NCBI GenBank assembly: GCA_021734325.1
Contig: JAIPJF010000011.1
Span: 1 to 64,000, forward strand
DNA length: 64,000 bases
Reading direction: 5' to 3'
From: Fidelibacterota bacterium
GTDB taxonomy: Bacteria > Fidelibacterota > UBA8477 > JABMPR01
Shown here one piece after another: positions 9,985-19,103 of the stretch. The notes beneath the pieces were generated by a model. It did not search any database and was not told the origin of the DNA. It saw only the letters and a list, made by a program, of their open reading frames with translations. The translations under genes and the position numbers were made by a program. Numbering within the stretch: position 1 is the stretch's first letter; each line of letters opens with the position of its first letter.

Positions 9985-10437
9985 CTAGTCTTCCAAGTAT
10001 TTCTGAGCATAGTCAATACCATATTGCTTCAAATACTTGAGGTACTCATTCATGTATGTAACTTTTTTGTGATGTTCTTTTTGATTGGCTATATATTGAA
10101 CAACACGATCAACGCTATGGTGATCGCATGAGAAAGCGCCAAAGCCAATTTGCCACCTGAATCGACCACGCGTTAGATGTCTCTCGTTGATCATACGGGA
10201 AGATTCTGATTTTATTTCTCTCATCAGGTCTGACAATGACTTCGACGGATTTTGCGCTAGGAGCAAGTGTATATGATCTGATATCCCATTGATCCTGATC
10301 GGTATATGCCCCTGGTTTTTTATTATTGCCCCTATATATCCATACAGTTCATCCTCTAACTCAGTTTTAATTTTTGGATAGCCTCTTTTGGTACGGATTA
10401 CAACATGAACGTACAGGCGTGTATACGTATTCGCCAT
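9985..10437 (-). mobile_element. tnpA: IS200/IS605-like (Y1, HUH) transposase, RAYT-like context
   Basis: 150 aa; HUH motif SDHIHLLLA and Tyr motif VVQYIANQKEHHKKVTY; no TnpB beside it. Confidence 0.93.
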
Positions 10438-10522
10438 TATAAACTCCCGGTTGATTGGTTTCTGTGAATTGTTATTTCAGATCTGGAAAGATAGTCTGCA
10501 ACCACTTTCAGCAAAAAGCATT

Positions 10523-10722
10523 TCTCATGCCCCGCTGGGGCGTATTTTTCAGGATAGTTCTGTGGTTTAAACATTCGTGCTACGCTGTAGCGCAGAGAGG
10601 TGCTCTCGGTAAAGACTTCTGTGTATTTTCAAGCTGCGACGTACTCTGGACTCCGAAGGAGTCCAACACCTCGAACACCAGAAATCACCTTGATCATAAC
10701 GCTACAGCGTGGCGTGATAAAA
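10523..10722. repeat. 200-bp flanking repeat, copy 2
   Basis: Near-identical direct repeat of 9781-9980, same orientation. Confidence 0.95.
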
Positions 10723-10799
10723 CATTTCTTGCCAAAACTCCTGCATATGCTTATTGATTTTTATATTTAACTTGCCCCCAGCAATGAGAAGGGATCGCC

Positions 10800-11630
10800 A
10801 TGTCACAGATAGGTAGGATGAATACCCTGCGAGTTATGCGGGAGGTCGAGTTTGGTGTTTATCTGGACGGCGAAGAGCTTGGTGACATCCTTCTGCCCAA
10901 ACGCCAGGTTCCCCAGGGGACCAAGGTCAATGACCTGGTCGAGGTCTTTCTCTATTTCGATTCCAGCGATCTTATCATCGCCTCCACCAAAAAGCCCCAT
11001 GCCCAGATTGATGAGTTTGCCAATCTACGGGTCGTGGAAAATAATAAGATGGGCGCTTTTATGGATTGGGGACTGCCCAAGGATCTCCTGGTCCCATTCC
11101 GGGAACAACGACACAAGATGATGCAAAACCAGAAATACATTGTTCGCATCTATCTGGACAAGGTCAGTAATCGCATTGTGGCCAGCACCAAACTGGACAA
11201 GTTCCTGAGCCAGGCAAAACCGCCCTATAAATCAGGGGATAAGGTGGATCTGTTCATCACCATGCAGACCGATCTGGGATATAAGTGTATTGTTGATGAA
11301 AAATTTTGGGGCCTGCTTTATAAGGACCAGGTCTTCAAAGCCCTTGAACAGGGTCAGAGTCTAAAAGGCTTTATCCGGCAGATCCGACCGGATGGGAAGA
11401 TTGATCTCAGCATCAATGATCCGGAGAATCTTAATCTGGACCAGGCGAGTCAGAAGATTCTGGATGTACTCAAAGCCAATAAGGGCTTTCTGCCCATGAC
11501 GGACAAAACCCGTCCTGAAGTAATCTATGAAAAATTCGGGATCAGCAAGAAGATCTTTAAACGCTCTCTGGGTGGGCTTTACAAAAAACGACTGGTCAAA
11601 TTGGAGTCAAAAGGAATCCGCCTGCTTTAG
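10800..11630 (+). CDS. S1-domain RNA-binding protein, CvfB family
   Basis: 276 aa, S1-like repeats and C-terminal winged helix (EVIYEKFGISKKIFKRSLGGLYKKRLV). Confidence 0.88.
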   Translation: MSQIGRMNTLRVMREVEFGVYLDGEELGDILLPKRQVPQGTKVNDLVEVFLYFDSSDLIIASTKKPHAQIDEFANLRVVENNKMGAFMDWGLPKDLLVPFREQRHKMMQNQKYIVRIYLDKVSNRIVASTKLDKFLSQAKPPYKSGDKVDLFITMQTDLGYKCIVDEKFWGLLYKDQVFKALEQGQSLKGFIRQIRPDGKIDLSINDPENLNLDQASQKILDVLKANKGFLPMTDKTRPEVIYEKFGISKKIFKRSLGGLYKKRLVKLESKGIRLL

Positions 11631-11768
11631 GTCACAACCTTCACCAATATATTTCAATCTTAAAACAGCTCCTGGTTGTAATGCTTTTGGGAGATAATAT
11701 TTCAAAGATCCTTCGCCCCAATTTTGGCGAGGTGAAGTGTCCCCCTTCTTTCATATAGATCCTTGATT

Positions 11769-11883
11769 GTCATTCTGAGCAGAAGCGAAGAATCTCAATT
11801 CGTTTTTATAATCGCTTCATGTAGTTGAGGGGGGATTTTTTTGGGGTCCTTTGCTCCAATCCTGTCGGGACTCCGGGATTACG
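11769..11883. repeat. Intergenic palindromic element, degraded copy (GTCATTCTGAGC...GAAGAATCTC)
   Basis: GTCATTCTGAGCAGAAGCGAAGAATCTCA shared with 15768-15900. Confidence 0.6.
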
Positions 11884-11931
11884 TGTTGATCACAAAATCT
11901 TGGTTTTGGATCTAGTGCTCACGATTTGAAC

Positions 11932-12531
11932 CTAGTCCAGCTTTCTGCCAATCCTTTTTATTTCTTCCAGAATAGCCTGTAAAAGCTCACTGTCACTTTT
12001 TACCTGGCCATCTGTCGGATGGGCGGGATGGTATCCGCTCCGGGTGGTTTTAACCTTGGCTCTCAAATTCGCATACAGATCATCATATTCAATGAGGCCT
12101 TCCAGCTTGCCCTCATACATGCCGGTCTGGGTTCCCTGTCCCGCAGTCTGTACCAGGAGGGTCCCAATGCCCAGCCAGCGCTCATAAAGTGACCGGCTCA
12201 GCGTAAAATCAGTGATGGCTGAGTAGGGAATACTGACGCTTTGCTTCGTAAGAATGCCCTTCTGGATGACCACCCGCTCTTCTTCAATGGAATATTTCAA
12301 ATTGGTGATCCACAGATAGGTCAAACCAGGAGTCAATATCCAGAATATAAACAGAGCCCCGACGACCCAGGGCCAGACATACAGGATGAATTCAGTGTTG
12401 GTCACATCAGGATCAAGAACAACAACCAGAAGTTGAATGATCAGGGTAGTAAGAATGACCGACAGAGAAATGGTGATAAAGGTATAGATATTCCGTTTCA
12501 TCAATCTGCTGATATCCGGTTTTAGATCCAT
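11932..12531 (-). CDS. PH domain-containing membrane protein (bPH2/YdbS-like)
   Basis: 199 aa; two TM helices then WITNLKYSIEEERVVIQKGILTKQSVSIPYSAITDF. Confidence 0.85.
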   Translation of the reverse strand: MDLKPDISRLMKRNIYTFITISLSVILTTLIIQLLVVVLDPDVTNTEFILYVWPWVVGALFIFWILTPGLTYLWITNLKYSIEEERVVIQKGILTKQSVSIPYSAITDFTLSRSLYERWLGIGTLLVQTAGQGTQTGMYEGKLEGLIEYDDLYANLRAKVKTTRSGYHPAHPTDGQVKSDSELLQAILEEIKRIGRKLD

Positions 12532-12564
12532 GATAAATACTCCTCTACAAAAATAATTTCCCCG

Positions 12565-14268
12565 CTATTGCTCCAATACTTTCGGCTTAATTTCCAGATA
12601 TTTCTGAATGTCTACCTCGTCAATATATTTTGGGTCCAAATATTCATCTGCGTATTCCTGAAAGACTTTTTCTTTCAAAAAGACATCAAAGAGATCGGCG
12701 TCGATATGATGATCCTGCTTGAAGAAACCCATGATCCGCATGGCCTCAGACAGGGTCTTCCCTTTTTTGTACGGCCGGTCACTCGCTGTAAGGGCTTCAA
12801 AGATATCGGCGATACCCATGATCCTGGCCTGAATGGACATATCCTCCTTCTTCAAACCCCGGGGATAACCTGTACCTATCATGGTCTCATGATGGCCGCC
12901 GGCAAATTCAGGCACGCGTTTGAGATGTTTTGGAAAGGGCAGTTTTTCTAGCATGTCAATGGTGACCACAATATGATCATTGATCTTATCCCGTTCAGCG
13001 TTTGATAGCGTACCGCGGGAAATATTCAAGTTCATGACCCAGTCCTCACTGAGAACATTCTGCTCCTCGCCATTCAACATAATCCGCTGATTGGCAATTT
13101 CTCTGACCCGCTCTTTTTTATCATCAGCCATAAACTCACCACCGGTATTACATTCATTCAGAAACAATCTATCGCTTTCCAGCTGGATCAGCGTAGCATC
13201 GTAGTTGTCTTTTAGTTGTTTCAGTTCTCCTGCAGCCTCCGTTTTCGCGATTGCTCTCAAATATTTGATTTCTGCATCACGATTAAGAATCTCAAAGCGG
13301 GCATTGAGTTCGTTGACACGATCGTAGATGGTTTCCAGCTTGGTGGCCTTGTCAACCACATATTCCGGCGTGGTGATCTTCCCCACGTCATGGAGCCAGG
13401 CTGCGATCCGAAGTTCATCCATGTCTTCCTGTGAAAACTGGACGTCAGCAAAGGGACCTTCTTTGATCCTGTTGACCTTTTCCGCCAGCAGAATGGCCAG
13501 AGCCGGGACTCTGGAACAGTGTCCACCGGTATAGGGAGATTTCTCATCAATAGCATCAGCAATCAATTGGATGAATGATTCCAGAAGGTTCTCCAGGCCT
13601 TCGATAAGGCGTACATTGGTAATAGCCACCGCCGCCTGACTGGCCAGGGATTCTATCAGTTTCTGCATATCCTCGGAGAATGAAACGATCTCTCCCGATT
13701 CAGGATCGGTTGCATTGATGAGCTGGAGAACCCCGATGATATCGTGCTCATGATTTTGCATGGCAATGGTCAGAAATGATTTTGATCGATAATTAAATCG
13801 CTGATCAAAGCCTTTGGCTCCGGAAAAATCGAATTGATCGTTTTCATAGGCATCCGGTATGTTCAATGTCTTACCGGTAAGACCGACATAGGCTGACACA
13901 TTTGCGTGGTTGGGTTTGCCCTCCGGAGTATAAAGCTTGACTGGATATATATGTTCAGGGATCGGGGTTTCACTGATCCCACCCATATCTGTACCCATGC
14001 TCTTGTTCTTCATAATTTCAAAGCCAAGACGTCCATCTTCCGTCATCATATACAGGGTCCCACCGTCTGAATTGGTGATGCGCATCCCTTCTTCAATGAT
14101 CAGGTTCAGCAGGGTTGGCAGATGGCGTTCCTTTGAGAGCTGGTATCCGATCTCTGCCAGTTTGTCGATCTGAATCTCACATTGCTGGATATAATCCAGT
14201 ACACCAGGATCGACCTTGGCCAGATAGTTTTTGATCTCAGAACGATTTATATATGCTTTTGTACTCAT
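12565..14268 (-). CDS. GAF domain + HD-GYP domain phosphodiesterase
   Basis: GAF-like N terminus; GGHCSRVPALA, AWLHDVGKITTPEYV, GGHHETMIGTGYPRGL motifs. Confidence 0.93.
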   Translation of the reverse strand: MSTKAYINRSEIKNYLAKVDPGVLDYIQQCEIQIDKLAEIGYQLSKERHLPTLLNLIIEEGMRITNSDGGTLYMMTEDGRLGFEIMKNKSMGTDMGGISETPIPEHIYPVKLYTPEGKPNHANVSAYVGLTGKTLNIPDAYENDQFDFSGAKGFDQRFNYRSKSFLTIAMQNHEHDIIGVLQLINATDPESGEIVSFSEDMQKLIESLASQAAVAITNVRLIEGLENLLESFIQLIADAIDEKSPYTGGHCSRVPALAILLAEKVNRIKEGPFADVQFSQEDMDELRIAAWLHDVGKITTPEYVVDKATKLETIYDRVNELNARFEILNRDAEIKYLRAIAKTEAAGELKQLKDNYDATLIQLESDRLFLNECNTGGEFMADDKKERVREIANQRIMLNGEEQNVLSEDWVMNLNISRGTLSNAERDKINDHIVVTIDMLEKLPFPKHLKRVPEFAGGHHETMIGTGYPRGLKKEDMSIQARIMGIADIFEALTASDRPYKKGKTLSEAMRIMGFFKQDHHIDADLFDVFLKEKVFQEYADEYLDPKYIDEVDIQKYLEIKPKVLEQ

Positions 14269-14427
14269 CTAGTTTCTCCGGGTTATTAAACGTCCATAAA
14301 GAGTCTTAAAATAAGCGCGACAATAAAGGATAGGTTGATTTTTTCTAGGCCGGAGACAAGAAAACGTCAGTGTCTTGTGCGATGAATCATATTAAATTCA
14401 ATCAATTCTATTCGAAAAGGAGTTCCC

Positions 14428-15744
14428 ATGAAGAAGACCCTCGTGCTGGACACCAATGTTATTCTCCATGACAGTGATTGCATCTATCACTTTGAGGATA
14501 ATGATATCGTTCTTCCCATGGCCGTGCTGGAAGAGCTGGACCATTTCAAAAAAGGCAATGATGTGCTCAATTATCACGCCAGGTCCTTTGTGAGGATCAT
14601 TGATGAACTTTCAACAGAGAAGATGTTCGAAAGCGGTGTAAAACTGGGCACCAAGCAGGGCATCTTCAGGGTGGAACTCAATTCGACCAGTGAGGATCTG
14701 GCCGGAGTTTTTACCGAAGATATAACGGATCACCGAATCCTGTATACGGCTTACGAGTTGTCCAAGACCGAAAAGCAGCGGGTGGTGCTGATAAGCAAGG
14801 ACGTGAATCTGCGTCTGAAGGCCAAGGCTGTAGGACTGGAGGCTCAGGACTATTTTACCGACAAAGTGGCCAGTGTTGATGAATTGTATACTGGAAAGTC
14901 TACCGTTGAGCATATGGATTCTGAACTGATCGACACGCTGTATAAGAGTCCATACGAAATACCTTTCGATGATGCCAAGCTTGAGCCCAGCCCGGCCCCC
15001 TGGCATCATTACATCCTGAAGAATGAGACCAAGTCTGCCCTGGCTGTTTTCAACCCCAATCTGGACCTGATCCAGCGTCTTGATAAACGGACCGCCCACG
15101 GTATTTCACCGCGCAATGCCGAACAGCTTTTTGCGCTGGACATTCTGACCAACGATGACATTCCCCTGGTTTCCATTACCGGCAAGGCCGGGACGGGGAA
15201 GACCCTCCTGGCTCTGGCAGCGGCCATGGAAAAACGACGTTCTTATCGTCAGATATTTATTGCCCGCCCCATTGTCCCCTTGAGCAATAAGGATATTGGT
15301 TATCTGCCTGGTGATATAAAATCCAAGATCGATCCCTATCTGCAACCGCTCTGGGATAATTTAAAGGTGATTCAGAATCAATATTTAAACAACGATTCGG
15401 CGGAATTCGAAAAGATCAATCGTCTTGTGGATGAAGAGAAGATCGTGATAGCTCCTCTCACTTATATCCGCGGACGCAGTCTGCAGAAGATCTTCTTCAT
15501 CGTTGACGAGGCCCAGAACCTGACACCCCATGAGATGAAGACCATCATCACCCGGGCAGGGGAAGGCACCAAGGTTGTATTTACCGGTGACATCTTCCAG
15601 ATCGATCATCCCTTTCTGGATAGTCAATCCAATGGTTTATCCTATTTGATCGATCGCTTTAAGGGACAACGTCTGTATGCCCACATGAATCTAGAAAAGG
15701 GAGAACGCTCAGCGCTGGCAGAACTGGCTTCGAATCTACTTTAA
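14428..15744 (+). CDS. PIN + PhoH-like ATPase
   Basis: PIN: KKTLVLDTNVILHDSDCIYHFEDNDIVLPMAVLEELD; PhoH: TGKAGTGKTLLALAAAMEK, FFIVDEAQNLTPHEMKTIITRAGEGTKVVFTGD. Confidence 0.95.
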   Translation: MKKTLVLDTNVILHDSDCIYHFEDNDIVLPMAVLEELDHFKKGNDVLNYHARSFVRIIDELSTEKMFESGVKLGTKQGIFRVELNSTSEDLAGVFTEDITDHRILYTAYELSKTEKQRVVLISKDVNLRLKAKAVGLEAQDYFTDKVASVDELYTGKSTVEHMDSELIDTLYKSPYEIPFDDAKLEPSPAPWHHYILKNETKSALAVFNPNLDLIQRLDKRTAHGISPRNAEQLFALDILTNDDIPLVSITGKAGTGKTLLALAAAMEKRRSYRQIFIARPIVPLSNKDIGYLPGDIKSKIDPYLQPLWDNLKVIQNQYLNNDSAEFEKINRLVDEEKIVIAPLTYIRGRSLQKIFFIVDEAQNLTPHEMKTIITRAGEGTKVVFTGDIFQIDHPFLDSQSNGLSYLIDRFKGQRLYAHMNLEKGERSALAELASNLL

Positions 15745-15767
15745 TTGTGATTTCCCATATCATCATG

Positions 15768-15900
15768 GGTCATTCTGAGCAGATCCTGCAAAATGCAGGG
15801 GGAGCGAAGAATCTCAAATTTCTGCCTTTGCACAGGTAATAATGATACCAATGTCTGAGATCCTTTGTCCTGACATAGCTGTCAGGACTCGAGGATGACC
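15768..15900. repeat. Intergenic palindromic element, best-preserved copy
   Basis: Ends GGTCATTCTGAG ... CTCGAGGATGACC (imperfect IR), inner hairpin GTCCTGACATAGCTGTCAGGAC. Confidence 0.75.
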
Positions 15901-15937
15901 CGGTTATTATTTCATGTTCACTAAAATTCGATAATTT

Positions 15938-16456
15938 CTAGAACAAGCTCGGTGTAAACTTCTGCTGCTCGAGTTCCAGCAGTTTGTGTTTGATATCCAA
16001 ACCGCCTGTGTATCCCCCCAGCGAACCGTCTGCAGCAATAACCCGATGACAGGGAATGATAATGGGAATCGGGTTCTGTCCGTTCGCGGCACCTACGGCC
16101 CGCATAGCGCCAGGATTATCCAATCTTTCAGCAAGCTCCCCGTATGAAACGGTCCTGCCATAGGGGATCTTGAGCAATTCATCCCAGACTGATTTCTGGA
16201 ATGCAGTTCCCTGCATGATAAGGGGGAGATCAAAATCAGTTCTCTGATTTGCAAAATATTCATTCAGCTGGCTGATGACTTCTGAGAATGCCGGTTTGGA
16301 TGCCTGAAGATCAGCAGCAGGATAGACCGATCTCAGATAGCTGAATAATGATTCTTTTGCGTTAGCCCCAAGACTTAACGCACATAAGTATCTGTTGTTT
16401 TCAGCCAGATAAAGGCGACCCACTGGTGAATCAGTGGCTGTATATCTAAGGACCAT
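15938..16456 (-). CDS. ogt: Methylated-DNA--[protein]-cysteine S-methyltransferase
   Basis: IPYGRTVSYGELAERL, PIPIIIPCHRVIAADGSLGGYTGGL. Confidence 0.96.
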   Translation of the reverse strand: MVLRYTATDSPVGRLYLAENNRYLCALSLGANAKESLFSYLRSVYPAADLQASKPAFSEVISQLNEYFANQRTDFDLPLIMQGTAFQKSVWDELLKIPYGRTVSYGELAERLDNPGAMRAVGAANGQNPIPIIIPCHRVIAADGSLGGYTGGLDIKHKLLELEQQKFTPSLF

Positions 16457-16876
16457 CTAGTCCCTGGCGGTGGCCAGAAAGGTTTCGATGCGTTTTTTTA
16501 ATTCATCACGGGTGCGCTGATAGTCCGGGATTCTGGTTTCATCGATGTTCCACCCGTGAAAGGGATCCTTGATACTCCAGTGAATGCGCTGGACCTTACC
16601 GGGAAATGTGGGGCAGGTTTGAGCAGCATGATCACAAACAGTGATGACGGTATCAATTCCTGCATCCAGATAATCATCGACATGGTCGGAAGTCTGGTTG
16701 CGAATATCTATTCCTATCTCATCCATGACCAGAATGGACATGGGATGAACCTGGCTCGGTTCAACGCCGGCAGAGTACACCTCATAGCTATCCCCGGCAA
16801 GCTGTCTCATCAGTCCTTCGGCCATTTGAGATCGGCATGAGTTACCCGTGCATAGAAAAAGCACTTTTCTTTTCAA
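16457..16876 (-). CDS. Arsenate reductase / low-MW protein-tyrosine-phosphatase family (ArsC)
   Basis: VLFLCTGNSCRSQMAEG P-loop and VITVCDHAAQTCPTFPG. Confidence 0.92.
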   Translation of the reverse strand: MKRKVLFLCTGNSCRSQMAEGLMRQLAGDSYEVYSAGVEPSQVHPMSILVMDEIGIDIRNQTSDHVDDYLDAGIDTVITVCDHAAQTCPTFPGKVQRIHWSIKDPFHGWNIDETRIPDYQRTRDELKKRIETFLATARD

Positions 16877-16892
16877 GAATGATCCTTCTTTA

Positions 16893-17378
16893 TCACCTGT
16901 TTAAATAAACGATCTCCCAATCGTCAGCGATGGTTCCAGCAAGGTATCCCACACCATATGAAATCCCTGCCCATATTACCACACCGATCATGGATTGGAC
17001 AGCATCCTGCTCAACGACGACCTGATTTCCATAGGCATCTGTCTCAGTTACCTCTGGACCCGCCAGAAGGGACAGCAGGCTGATACCAACACAGGATCCG
17101 GCACAAATCTTTCCGAAACGCTTGCCCTTGTCTTGTTTCGCCATGATCTGAATAACGTCTGTAAGCATAAAGGTCTGATCCTGTCCCATGATCTCCACGG
17201 TGACAGACTCCGGGGTCATACGCAAATTCTTACCCTCAAGATTCATACCGTTGGCGAGATAAATTTTTCCCTTTGGGTATTTCTGTGAAATATTTTGCGC
17301 ATTCATTGCCGGGACCATAAGCAACGTTATGAGCATGACTGTCAATCTTGTTAGATATTGCTTTGTGAACATCACCAC
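16893..17378 (-). CDS. Hypothetical exported protein
   Basis: 161 aa with signal peptide-like N terminus and a glycine-rich hydrophobic C-terminal segment. Confidence 0.6.
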   Translation of the reverse strand: MVMFTKQYLTRLTVMLITLLMVPAMNAQNISQKYPKGKIYLANGMNLEGKNLRMTPESVTVEIMGQDQTFMLTDVIQIMAKQDKGKRFGKICAGSCVGISLLSLLAGPEVTETDAYGNQVVVEQDAVQSMIGVVIWAGISYGVGYLAGTIADDWEIVYLNR

Positions 17379-17578
17379 TCCTCAAATTTTTTAGGCCCAT
17401 CGATTGGTCATAAATTTACTCGGAATTAGAACCGGGGAAAGGCCAAGCTTTTGGTTTAAATATTTTAGTATCAACTATTGGTCACCCTTCGCCACATTTC
17501 AAAACAATTGCTTTTTTAGTGCGTTACATTATCTTGTGAATGCTATTTATCTAAAGACGTTCTATTAGTAAGGTTCTC

Positions 17579-18058
17579 ATGACCATTGACCAAACAGACA
17601 AATTGATACTCGATATCCTGCAAAAGGATGGGAGGACTTCAAATGCCGAACTTGCCCGTCGCATTAATATGTCCCCTCCGCCCACCCTTGAGCGGGTAAA
17701 AAAGTTGGAGCGAAGTGGACTGATAAAAAGTTATGTGGCTCTCCTTGATCCGCGCAAGTTGGGTATCACCTGTTTCACCTATGTCGAGGTAACACTGGTA
17801 AAGCATGGCAGCGAGAATGTGGGTCGCTTTATGGAGGCCATTACCCAGCTGGACGAGGTCATGGAATGCCACCATATTACCGGTGGCGCAGACTTCCTGT
17901 TAAAGGTTGCCAGCCGTGATATCCCTGATTATGAGAATTTTATTCTCCACAAGCTCACGGCCCTTCCCGAGGTACAGAATCTTAAAACCATGGTCGTGCT
18001 CTCTACCCTGAAACATGAAACCAGATTTTCTTCGCCACCCATAGACGAAAGTCCCTGA
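17579..18058 (+). CDS. Lrp/AsnC-family transcriptional regulator
   Basis: DKLILDILQKDGRTSNAELARRINMSPPPTLERVKKLERSGLIKSY. Confidence 0.96.
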   Translation: MTIDQTDKLILDILQKDGRTSNAELARRINMSPPPTLERVKKLERSGLIKSYVALLDPRKLGITCFTYVEVTLVKHGSENVGRFMEAITQLDEVMECHHITGGADFLLKVASRDIPDYENFILHKLTALPEVQNLKTMVVLSTLKHETRFSSPPIDESP

Positions 18059-18068
18059 GGATAAACAC

Positions 18069-19103
18069 GTGAGCCACAAAAAACATTTTATAGCCCTAAT
18101 CGGATTTGGAACTGTTGCCCAGGGATTATGTCAAATCCTGCACGATAAACGGGCTGAACTATTCGCTGAATATGATTTTGATTTTGAGATCATCGCCGTT
18201 ACCACCCGCTCCAGGGGAACCATGTACCATCCCCAGGGTCTTTCCCTTTCGTATCTACTGGAACTGGCCGCCACAACTGACCCATTTTCTGATCACCTTA
18301 TTAACTGGGATGCCGAGGACATGATCCGAAATTCCAATGCAACTATCATTGTAGAGCTTGCCCATTCAGACTTACAGTCCGGTGAACCTGCCATCACCCA
18401 TTGTCGGACAGCTCTTGGAACAAAAAAGCATGTGATCTGTGGGAACAAGGGTCCTGCCACACTGGCCTATAACGAACTAAAGTCATTGTCAGCCAAAGAA
18501 GGTTTGCATTTCTTAAATGAAGCAACTGTCCTCAGTGGAACACCCGTATTCAGTCTCATGCAAAAAACTCTGGCTGGAAACAAGGTGCTGCGTATCCGCG
18601 GCATTCTGAACGGCGCCACCAATTTCATGCTCAGCGAGATGGAAAGCGGCTCTGAATATGAACAAGCTATTGAAGCAGCTATGGCCAAGGGCTATCTGGA
18701 AGCCGATAGAACAGCTGACGTGGAAGGATATGATGCCCAGGCAAAACTCACGATCCTGGCAAACATCCTGATGGATCACCCTCTTCAAGTGAAGGATGTT
18801 CAATGCAGAGGTATCAGCAAGCTGCGGCCACATGATATCCTTGCAGCCAAAGCTGAGAACAAGCGTTGGAAACTGGTCGCCACACTGGAGCGAGAGCGCC
18901 AAAACATTCACGCAGAAGTAAAGCCGGAGAAACTTTCATTAAGCGACCCGCTGGCCCAGATCATGGGAACAGCAAATTCCATTACCATTTCCACCGATCT
19001 GCTTGGTGACGTGACCATTACAGGCCCAGGTGCTGGAAAAATTGAAACTGGCTATGCAATCCTGTCAGATCTGCTAACCATAAATAGGGGGGAATCATCA
19101 TGA
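18069..19103 (+). CDS. Homoserine dehydrogenase
   Basis: IALIGFGTVAQGLCQIL, GILNGATNFML, ADRTADVEGYDAQAKL. Confidence 0.93.
   Translation: MSHKKHFIALIGFGTVAQGLCQILHDKRAELFAEYDFDFEIIAVTTRSRGTMYHPQGLSLSYLLELAATTDPFSDHLINWDAEDMIRNSNATIIVELAHSDLQSGEPAITHCRTALGTKKHVICGNKGPATLAYNELKSLSAKEGLHFLNEATVLSGTPVFSLMQKTLAGNKVLRIRGILNGATNFMLSEMESGSEYEQAIEAAMAKGYLEADRTADVEGYDAQAKLTILANILMDHPLQVKDVQCRGISKLRPHDILAAKAENKRWKLVATLERERQNIHAEVKPEKLSLSDPLAQIMGTANSITISTDLLGDVTITGPGAGKIETGYAILSDLLTINRGESS

Noticed and set aside
10455-10757. ORF of 100 aa on + strand
   Set aside because: It is a read-through of the 200-bp flanking repeat (copy 2); no protein-like features.
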